A stretch of 37,468 nucleotides of DNA from an uncultured bacterium (lineage in GTDB: Bacteria > Planctomycetota > GCA-002687715): the NCBI GenBank assembly GCA_902826835.1, contig CADEGH010000047.1, forward strand, positions 1 to 37,468, written 5' to 3'. The position numbers and the translations under genes were made by a program. This document shows positions 31,057-37,468 of this stretch, piece by piece (the stretch's first letter is position 1; each line of letters begins with the position of its first letter). A model generated the notes under the pieces. It ran no database searches, was not told the origin of the DNA, and saw nothing but the letters and a program-made list of their open reading frames with translations.

Positions 31057-33354
31057 GTGGCCGACCTGACCGATTCCGCCGATTCCCGCGACGCCTTGAT
31101 CACCGCCAACCTCCAGCGGTGGTTTGGGCTACCGTCGCTACGTCCTCTCCAGAGGGAAGCGATCGACGCCGCCCTCGATGGCCGGGATTCGCTCGTCGTC
31201 CTTCCGACCGGCGGCGGGAAATCGCTCTGCTACCAGTTGCCCGCGATGATCCGGGATCGCCTCGTGCTCGTGGTCTCCCCCCTCATCGCGCTGATGCAGG
31301 ACCAAGTCGACGGCCTGCGACTGCTCGGAGTCCCGGCCGCGGCCGCGCACGGGAACTTGTCGGAGGCCGCCCGCGCCGAGCTGCGAACGATGGCCAAGAA
31401 TGGGACGCTGCGCCTCTTGTTCGTGGCTCCCGAGCGCCTCTTCCAAGACGACTTCTTGCGCTGGATCGTTACCCGCGACCTCGCGGGCATCGCAATCGAC
31501 GAGGCTCACTGCATCAGTCAGTGGGGGCACGATTTTCGGCCGGAGTATCGCCGCCTCTCGGAGCTGCGCGAGCGGCTGCCGGGCGTGGCCTTCCACGCGT
31601 TCACCGCGACCGCGACTCCGCGCGTGCGCGACGACATCGCGGCGCAGTTGCGCCTCCAAGACCCGGTCACGCTGGTCGGCACGTTCGATCGGCCGGAGTT
31701 GGTCTATCGTGTCTTGCCGCGGCACGACCTCGAAGCCCAGGTCGAAGAGGCGATCAAGCGGCACCCCGACGCCGCGACCATCGTGTACTGCATCGCGCGG
31801 AAGGAAACCGAGGCGCTGGCGGCGGCGCTGCAGCGGCGGGGGATCGCCGCCGAAGCCTATCACGCAGGGCTTTCAGCCGAACTGCGAACTCAGCGCTCCG
31901 CGGATTTTCGCGCCGAACGCCTCAATGTGGTGGTGGCCACGGTCGCCTTCGGAATGGGGATCGACCGCAGTGACGTTCGTTTGGTGGTGCATGCCGGGAT
32001 GCCGAAGAGCCTCGAGGCCTACCAGCAAGAGACGGGGCGCGCCGGTCGCGACGGATTGCCGGCCGAGTGTCTCCTTCTCTATTCGGCCGCCGACGCCGCG
32101 AAGTGGCGTTCGCTCATGCAGCGCGGCGGCAAGGAAGGGGAGGGGGACTCCGGTGCCCTCGACGCCCAGTTGCAGCTCCTGCAGCAGATGCAGCGATTCG
32201 CAGGTAGCGTGCGCTGCCGCCACCGTGCGATCAGCGAGTACTTCGGTCAGGCCTACGAGGATCCGAATTGCGGTGCGTGCGACGTCTGTCTCGACGAGCT
32301 CGAGGAGGTGCCGGACGGCCAGGTCATTGCGCAGAAAATCCTGTCGGCGGTCGTGCGCACGGGGCAGCGCTTTGGCGCCAACTACGTGATCGATGTCCTC
32401 CGGGGCAGTCGGGGGGAGAAAATCATCGCCCGCGGACACCACGAACTACCGACGTTTGGATTGTGCAGGGATTTGCCGGCAGCACGCCTCGGCAATTACA
32501 TCGATCAACTCGTCGACGCGGGACTGCTCGTGCGCAGCGACGGCGAATATCCGACGCTCTCCCTCGGTGCCCAAAGCAAGTCTGTGCTCCAAGGAGAGCA
32601 CAGGGCAGTCCTGCGCATGCCGAAGCAGGCGTTGGTCGCGCGAGGCAGTCGTCGCCGGGACGACTCGTCGCGGCGAGAAGGAGGGGTGACACGGCGCGAA
32701 ACCACCGAACTGAACGCGGCCGAAAAGGAGCTGTTTCAAGCGCTCCGCGGTCTGCGCCGGGCCATCGCCACCGAACTCGCGGTCCCGCCCTACGTGGTGT
32801 TCTCGGACGCGACCCTCGAGGAGCTTTCTCTCCTTCGGCCCGCTTCGCCGGCGACCTTCCTGGCAGTGCGTGGCGTCGGCCCAAAGAAACTCGAATCCTT
32901 CGGCGAACGATTCCTTGCCACGATCAAGAGCCACTGCCAGGAGCACGGACTTCCCGTCGATTCAGTTCTCGCCGGCGAGGTCCTCGTCCCGGAGACATCG
33001 GAGGGTCCAGAGCAATCGATTGCGCCGCCGCGGCCCGGCAATCGTGAAGCGGCGGCCGCGCTGTTTCGGCGTGGCGTTTCCATCGAGGACGCGGCCGCGT
33101 CGCTGGGCCGCGCCCTCAGCACGACCGCCCAATACCTGGCAGACTGGATCAGCGAAGAACGTCCGACCAGCATCGCTCCTTGGATCTCCGCCTCCGACGA
33201 GGCCCGCGTCCGCTCCGCCCTCCTCCAAAGCGAAGACGGCCGTCTCAAGCCCATCTTCGAAGCCCTCCAAGGCGAAGTCCCCTACGAGCTGATCCGCCTC
33301 GTCAAAGCGCAACTGCAAAACTCATCCCTTGGCACTGATCCGCCGCGGGCCTGA
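31057..33354 (+). CDS. recQ: ATP-dependent DNA helicase RecQ
   Basis: 765 residues from the GTG at 31057, chosen because homology begins just after; the frame is open upstream from TTG 30862 into the neighbouring start. Helicase domain 1 has the LRPLQREAI motif 0, TGGGKS Walker A (51-56) and DEAH (148-151) followed by CISQWGHDFRPEY. Domain 2 has ATVAFGMGIDRSDVR and QETGRAGRDG. A zinc site is made by C387, C405, C408 and C411. A winged-helix RQC domain (about 425-515), an HRDC domain (about 553-630) and a C-terminal helix-turn-helix (YELIRLVKAQL end) complete it. It unwinds 3'-tailed and branched DNA in recombination and fork repair. Confidence 0.93.
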   Translation: MADLTDSADSRDALITANLQRWFGLPSLRPLQREAIDAALDGRDSLVVLPTGGGKSLCYQLPAMIRDRLVLVVSPLIALMQDQVDGLRLLGVPAAAAHGNLSEAARAELRTMAKNGTLRLLFVAPERLFQDDFLRWIVTRDLAGIAIDEAHCISQWGHDFRPEYRRLSELRERLPGVAFHAFTATATPRVRDDIAAQLRLQDPVTLVGTFDRPELVYRVLPRHDLEAQVEEAIKRHPDAATIVYCIARKETEALAAALQRRGIAAEAYHAGLSAELRTQRSADFRAERLNVVVATVAFGMGIDRSDVRLVVHAGMPKSLEAYQQETGRAGRDGLPAECLLLYSAADAAKWRSLMQRGGKEGEGDSGALDAQLQLLQQMQRFAGSVRCRHRAISEYFGQAYEDPNCGACDVCLDELEEVPDGQVIAQKILSAVVRTGQRFGANYVIDVLRGSRGEKIIARGHHELPTFGLCRDLPAARLGNYIDQLVDAGLLVRSDGEYPTLSLGAQSKSVLQGEHRAVLRMPKQALVARGSRRRDDSSRREGGVTRRETTELNAAEKELFQALRGLRRAIATELAVPPYVVFSDATLEELSLLRPASPATFLAVRGVGPKKLESFGERFLATIKSHCQEHGLPVDSVLAGEVLVPETSEGPEQSIAPPRPGNREAAAALFRRGVSIEDAAASLGRALSTTAQYLADWISEERPTSIAPWISASDEARVRSALLQSEDGRLKPIFEALQGEVPYELIRLVKAQLQNSSLGTDPPRA

Positions 33355-33479
33355 TTCCACCGCCGTGTACCGACTGGGGTTCGGATGCGGGATCGGAGAA
33401 GTCTCCCGGCGCGGCACACCCGTTGGAATAACTGCGGCAATGGACGCGTGGTTCCTCTCGCGCCCTGCCAGGCGGCGGG

Positions 33480-35090
33480 TCATCGGCTTTCTTGCCGCAG
33501 GACGATCGGAACGTAGCCGACTTCGAGGCCAGGGGGTGGGGTGACGAGGAGGGCGGGGTCGAGGGCGACCAGGGAGCCGGTGGTCGGTGGCGGCATGTAG
33601 TCGCGATCAATGGGCCAGGCGCGGTGGATCTTCTCGACCAAGGATTGGAGGGCGCGCTTTTTCTCCTCGCTCCACGCGTACTGCTGGAAGGAAGGCTGGT
33701 CGACGAAGCGATACCAGGCGTAGGTCACCTTCGAGCCGTCGGTGAGGACCACACTCAGGGGTCCACGTTTGGGACCGGGGCGTTTCCAGGCGCCGGCATC
33801 GGGCGAAGTGAAGGTCTCACCCGGTTTGGCCAGCGCAAATTCGGCGTCGCGGAGGCCGGTCTCTCTCGGCACGGAGTCGGCGGAGATTGCGATGCGTTTG
33901 CCCTCGACGTGGCGGTAGTACTGGGGGAACTCGCCGCGGGGAGCTTGGCTGTCGGCCTTCCAGACGAGCCCCCAGGTGTTGTCCTCGAAGACCTTGGTGT
34001 CAAAGGTCTCCGCCACGCCCTCGATCGGAAGACCATTCTGATCGAAGCCCGGGGTGCGGGTGCTGAGCTTGGCGACCCACGCGCCCTTCGAATCGAAGCG
34101 GCCGGTGGGGGGGGCACCGCCTTGGCGCCAACCGAGAAACGCGTCGTAGAGCGCGGTCCGCGAGTAGTAGGTCACATCCTGCACGAGCACGGCCCGACCC
34201 TCGTCGTCGACGGGAAAACGGAGCCGCGGAATCTTGGAGAACGATCGGCCTTGCGCGTCGCGCGCGACGAGCTGCGGCACCGTGTTGATCTCCATCGCGC
34301 CGCCCCCCATCAGGCCGCGTCGGGAATCGAGCCCGCGGCCGTGCAGGAAGGGCATCTGGAAGAGATCGGCGATCTTGCTCCAGGTCTCGGGGATGTAATA
34401 GGCGATCGGCCCCTTGAAGTTGGCGGTGCTGAGGAAGCACGTCCAAGCGAACTCGCCGGTGGGCGCTCGCCCGTCTTGACTCGGCACCGGCTGCGTGAAG
34501 GGCAGCGCAAGGTAGGTGTATCCGAAGAACCGACCGGCCGGATCGGAATCGAAGGGGAGAGCGTCCGGAGGAATCAGTAGCCGGTTCGAAAGCTGCGCGA
34601 TTCCGAGCCGCTCATCGGGCAGAGCTTGGGTGTCGTAGAAAAACGACCAGCCCGGCGAGCCGACTTCGTAGTCGTAGCACTGAGGCGTGGCGTTCATGCT
34701 GAACTTCGGCGGTCCGTAGCGAAAGCGATTCCCGGCCCAGTAACCGAGCCCACCCTCGACGGTTTGGAACACGCTCGACCAAGTCGGGCCGCGCTCCTTC
34801 CAGGTTCGAGCGAGGGTGCCTTCGGGGGCCAGCGGCCGGTCCACGTTGTCGCGGTTGTCCGGCACGATCCACCCGCTCGCGAGTCCGATCTGGAAGCGCG
34901 CGAGCGGCCGATCGATGAGTGACCACGCCGCCGAGTAGAAGCCCATGCCGTATCCGTACGCGGCCCGATCCTCCGGCTGGCTCGCGCTGTACGCGATGTA
35001 CCCGTGCAATCCCCGCCCCTCCTGCGTCCAAGTCTCTTGCCCCCCCGGCTCCTGAACTCCCATGGCCAACGAAAGCAGCAACATGATCAT
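33480..35090 (-). CDS. Secreted hypothetical protein
   Basis: 536 residues; ATG at 35090 with AAGGGG about seven bases upstream (an ATG two codons later is also possible). The N-terminus MIMLLLSLAMGVQEPG is a short signal sequence. The chain is rich in aromatic residues and glycine, with repeated Trp and Tyr in the first 250 residues (for example GYGMGFYSAAWSLID and FFGYTYLALPF). I recognise no family or catalytic motif. The short PTTGSLVALDPALL segment near the end is not enough to link it to the other secreted proteins. It converges with recQ with a 125-base gap. Confidence 0.75.
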   Translation of the reverse strand: MIMLLLSLAMGVQEPGGQETWTQEGRGLHGYIAYSASQPEDRAAYGYGMGFYSAAWSLIDRPLARFQIGLASGWIVPDNRDNVDRPLAPEGTLARTWKERGPTWSSVFQTVEGGLGYWAGNRFRYGPPKFSMNATPQCYDYEVGSPGWSFFYDTQALPDERLGIAQLSNRLLIPPDALPFDSDPAGRFFGYTYLALPFTQPVPSQDGRAPTGEFAWTCFLSTANFKGPIAYYIPETWSKIADLFQMPFLHGRGLDSRRGLMGGGAMEINTVPQLVARDAQGRSFSKIPRLRFPVDDEGRAVLVQDVTYYSRTALYDAFLGWRQGGAPPTGRFDSKGAWVAKLSTRTPGFDQNGLPIEGVAETFDTKVFEDNTWGLVWKADSQAPRGEFPQYYRHVEGKRIAISADSVPRETGLRDAEFALAKPGETFTSPDAGAWKRPGPKRGPLSVVLTDGSKVTYAWYRFVDQPSFQQYAWSEEKKRALQSLVEKIHRAWPIDRDYMPPPTTGSLVALDPALLVTPPPGLEVGYVPIVLRQESR

Positions 35091-35466
35091 GGCCCCTTAT
35101 ACCCCCCGCCTCCCTCCGCGTGCGGCTCCAGTCCACTCGCGAGGACCAGCGGCGAGACGGACTTTGTGGGCAGAGAATGGCCTGGATTGGTGCGTTCCCT
35201 GACCGTCGGTGCCCCGGGGGGGCACGCCGGGGGAGGGTCCCCAGGTCATCGACTTGACCATCAGGAGCGGGAGGAACTCGGGTTCCGAGAGTTCGCGGCT
35301 GGGCGAAGGTCGGCTGCAAATTTGCCGATCGGGATGAAGAGCCGCCCAGAGATGGGGGAAGCACGTCCAGGAGTCCGCGGCTGAACCGAGGCATCGCGAC
35401 CCGACGCTGCGTGAATTCCGGCCGCGTCACCTGTGGGCGGAATGGTTCGAAGCGGTGCTCGAACGC
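35091..35466. other. Intergenic region without recognised features
   Basis: Lies between the start of the secreted-protein gene and the decayed DUF4143 fragment. Just upstream of the start at 35090 the minus strand reads GGTATAAGGGG, which supplies the ribosome site and a TATAA. No other gene, RNA or repeat was recognised. Confidence 0.4.
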
Positions 35467-35736
35467 TCACGCAGGCAGCCAAGACTCGGCCGGATGCGCG
35501 AGGATTTCTTCCACCGGAATGCCGTCACCACCGACGAGCAGGACGGCCTTGGGATCGAAGGTCTTTTGAAACGCCGCGAGCCCGGAATGGGCCATGGGCG
35601 CACGACCGCTCTTCACTTCGATTGCGGAAACGGCCCGCCCCCGGCGGACTACAAAATCCACTTCGTAATTCCCCTCATGCCAGGAGCACTGCTGTCGCCC
35701 GACAGCCAGCGCAATAATGAGGCACAAGTGCGCGCG
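35467..35736 (-). pseudogene. C-terminal remnant of a DUF4143 AAA-type ATPase
   Basis: The minus strand encodes WHEGNYEVDFVVRRGRAVSA, then IEVKSGR, then GLAAFQKTF and VLLVGGDGIPVEEILAHPA. This is the end of the DUF4143 nuclease-like domain found behind an ATPase domain (EVDFV...IEVKSG as the PD-(D/E)XK-like core). The ATPase half of the family is absent: upstream sequence in this frame and the others shows no Walker motifs. The remaining piece is about 90 of the expected 400 or so residues, so this is a truncated relic. Confidence 0.75.
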
Positions 35737-35838
35737 CGAATTTGGGGGTTGGTGGTTTACTCGGCACGTTGAGTCATTTCGCTCAGGACGGTGAGTAAAC
35801 GCAGGACGGCCATACAGGCTGGTCGAGGCAGGCGGCAA

Positions 35839-36525
35839 TTATCCTGACACCGGGGGGTTGCGCTCCGTGATGGCGTCCTGGGCTACGATATCTTGTCGCA
35901 AGTGGATCAGGCGATTCGCGCTCGCTTTGATGGCGGCACAAGCCTCGGCGATCTCGGATTGGGAGAGAGCACTCACCGGGCGAGGTAGCGGGGCATCGGG
36001 AGGAAGGGGGCCCAGATCGAGTTCCCACCATCCGACATCGCGCCACTGATCGAACTTGTTGCCGACGTTGTGGAAGACGCCGATCGGACGGAAACCGACC
36101 GCCTCGTGCAAACGGACGCTCGGTGGGTTCGGAAGCACGATTCCTCCGACCAGGGTTCGAAAGCCCTGGAGCGCGAGGATGCGTTTCAGGGCCTCGTAGA
36201 GACGGCGACCGATGCCCTGCCCCTCCCGGCCCATCGCGAGATAGACCGTCGTTTCGGCGGTGCGCCCGTAGGCCGCGCGGGCACGAAAGCGACCACCATA
36301 CGCGTAACCGGCGAGGGTCCCCTCGACCTCGGCTACGAGCCATACTCCAAACGCTTGCACCTCGCGAATGCGCTCGGCAAATTCGTCGACAGGGGGCGGT
36401 TCAAGTTCGAAGGTCACGGCGGATTGGTGCACGTACGGGGCGTAAACCGCAAGGAGCGCGGGCGCATCGGCCGGCGTTGCCAGTCGCACCTGCACCGCGG
36501 GACTGCCGGAATGGATGTCGGACAT
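35839..36525 (-). CDS. GNAT N-acetyltransferase, phosphinothricin-acetyltransferase-like
   Basis: 228 residues. The ATG at 36525 is chosen since the GNAT fold starts a few residues later (VRLATPADAPALLAVYAPYV); the frame is open upstream only into repeat DNA. The acetyl-CoA loop is GREGQGIGRRLYEAL (99-113). ETTVYLA and NPPSVRLHEAVGFRPIGVFHNVGNKF with WRDVGWWELDL are typical of the phosphinothricin/methionine sulfone acetyltransferase group. It probably acetylates the amine of a small amino-acid-like compound. About 55 residues beyond the GNAT core are an extension with a helical look and no known function. It stands alone, next to the tandem repeat region. Confidence 0.88.
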   Translation of the reverse strand: MSDIHSGSPAVQVRLATPADAPALLAVYAPYVHQSAVTFELEPPPVDEFAERIREVQAFGVWLVAEVEGTLAGYAYGGRFRARAAYGRTAETTVYLAMGREGQGIGRRLYEALKRILALQGFRTLVGGIVLPNPPSVRLHEAVGFRPIGVFHNVGNKFDQWRDVGWWELDLGPLPPDAPLPRPVSALSQSEIAEACAAIKASANRLIHLRQDIVAQDAITERNPPVSG

Positions 36526-36579
36526 GGCCTCATGTTGCCACGTTTGAGGGGGCGGCACCGGCCCCCTCGCCCTCACCCG

Positions 36580-36623
36580 ACGTGAGTGTGACTTCGGATG
36601 TCGAGGCACACCGCACCTTCCCA
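36580..36623 (+). repeat. Single 44-base repeat unit
   Basis: Starts ACGTGAGTGTGACTTCGGAT and ends CACCTTCCCA. It is the same unit found three times at 36979-37110 and precedes the first 355-base block. Confidence 0.8.
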
Positions 36624-36978
36624 ACGTGCGTGCCACCGCCCATGGGAACGCGGATCACCAGATCCGCCAGCGACAAGAGCACGTAGTCCAGGTCCTCGTC
36701 ACGGAGCGCCACCGACGGCCTGCTGACCCCCAATCCGCCTCCGACTGCTCGCCCTGAAACAAAGTCCGCCCCATTGGCTTGCATCCGGACTTCCGCTCGA
36801 AAGCGCTGTCCCGCTCAATATCGGCAGCGAGCGAATCTGGCGATTGGCGCTCCCATGAAGACAAAGCCCCGAATCGAGATCGGAACTTTGGGGCTCGGCC
36901 TCGGTGGTTCTCGCCATCGGTGGCGAGCGGATCTGGTGATCCGCGTTCCCACCGTCCCCCACCCTCGCCCTCACCCCG
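36624..36978 (+). repeat. Composite tandem repeat, 355-base block copy 1
   Basis: Copy 1 of a block that recurs 487 bases later with few differences. It has the palindrome GCGGATCACCAGATCCGC at 36650-36667 and its counterpart GCGGATCTGGTGATCCGC at 36927-36944; with TGGGAACG/CGTTCCCA around them these form long inverted repeats near the block ends. AGCCCC and GGGGCT arms lie at about 36865-36895. Open frames exist but have no recognisable protein signal and change with the 44-base units, so I do not call a gene. Confidence 0.8.
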
Positions 36979-37110
36979 ACGTGGGTGTTTCTTCCGATGT
37001 TGAGGCACCTCGCCCTCTCCCGACGTGCGCGTGTCTTCGGATGTCGAGGCACACCGCACCTTCCCAACGTGCGTGTGACTTCGGGTGTCGATGCACACCG
37101 CACCTTCCCG
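36979..37110 (+). repeat. Three tandem 44-base units
   Basis: Units at 36979-37022, 37023-37066 and 37067-37110. Each begins ACGTG and ends in TCCC(A/G), with scattered substitutions. Before block 1 only one unit is present, so copy number varies between positions, as in minisatellites. Confidence 0.85.
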
Positions 37111-37465
37111 ACGTGCGTGCCACCGCCCATGGGAACGCGGATCACCAGATCCGCCAGGGACAAGAGCGCGTAGTCCAGGTGATCGTCACGGAGCGCCCCC
37201 GACGGCCTGCTGACCCCCAATCCGCCTCCGACTGCTCGCCCTGAAACGAGGACCGGCCCATCGGCTTGCATCCGTACTTCCGCTCGAAAGCGCGGTCTCC
37301 ATCAACATCAGCAGCAACCAAATCTGGCGATTCACGCTCCCATGAAGACGAGACCCCGAATCGAAATCGGAACTTTGGGGCTCGGCCTCGGTGGTTCTCT
37401 TCATCGGTGGCGTGCGGATCTGGTGATCCGCGTTCCCACCGTCCCCCACCCTCGCCCTCACCCCG
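37111..37465 (+). repeat. Composite tandem repeat, 355-base block copy 2
   Basis: Second copy of the block at 36624-36978, equal in length, with palindromes at 37137-37154 and 37414-37431. The final three bases of the window (ACG) begin another 44-base unit, so the array continues beyond the window. Confidence 0.85.
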
Positions 37466-37468
37466 ACG

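Noticed and set aside
36699..37271. Long open frame on the minus strand across the tandem repeats
   Set aside because: It crosses block and 44-base units, its protein is just translated repeat (RVPMGGGTHVGKVRCAS recurring), it has no ribosome site and no family resemblance.

Overview
The window is GC-rich bacterial DNA and most likely belongs to a member of the Planctomycetota. The support is the gene mix: three membrane-anchored serine/threonine kinases ending in formylglycine-generating-enzyme (FGE)-like domains, two ECF sigma factors next to such kinases, very large secreted beta-rich proteins, and a secreted protein resembling the HzsA-related family with a CxxCH haem motif. No rRNA, tRNA or CRISPR array was seen. 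Assignment below phylum is not possible from the sequence alone.

Layout. 1-326 is G-rich non-coding DNA. 327-1658 encodes a secreted protein with two tandem repeats. 1671-6622 (minus) is a translationally coupled pair of receptor-like kinases, divergent from an ECF sigma factor at 6687-7343. 7454-10030 (minus) is the HzsA-related-like protein. 10439-12085 and 12104-13573 are convergent multi-spanning membrane proteins of GT-C glycosyltransferase type. 13806-14278 is a kinase pseudogene. 14350-21450 (minus) holds two paralogous giant secreted proteins with a second ECF sigma gene between them. 21705-24395 is a third FGE-type kinase, divergent from the upstream paralog. 24408-25658 (minus) is a cysteine-rich secreted protein.

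25956-28758 is a small accessory island. It has a Fic-domain gene whose 3' part looks like the C-terminus of a type I restriction HsdR subunit, and, divergent from it, a coupled AAA ATPase/DUF4276 pair resembling OLD- or PARIS-like defence modules. Two similar REP-like sequences lie in direct orientation near the two ends of the island. Housekeeping-type genes follow: an ABC-F ATPase (minus) and RecQ helicase (plus). Next come an unrecognised secreted protein, a decayed DUF4143 fragment and a GNAT acetyltransferase. The window ends in a composite tandem repeat (355-base blocks separated by 44-base units) that runs off the edge.

The most informative regulatory signal is a bipartite motif, TCGGTAAC-N16-ACATGG. 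It lies at nearly the same distance upstream of both giant secreted paralogs, which flank the sigma gene. This suggests a module of kinase, ECF sigma factor and secreted proteins, in which the sigma factor drives the secreted proteins and the adjacent kinase may sense an external signal through its FGE-like domain. The motif is seen directly; the circuit is inference.
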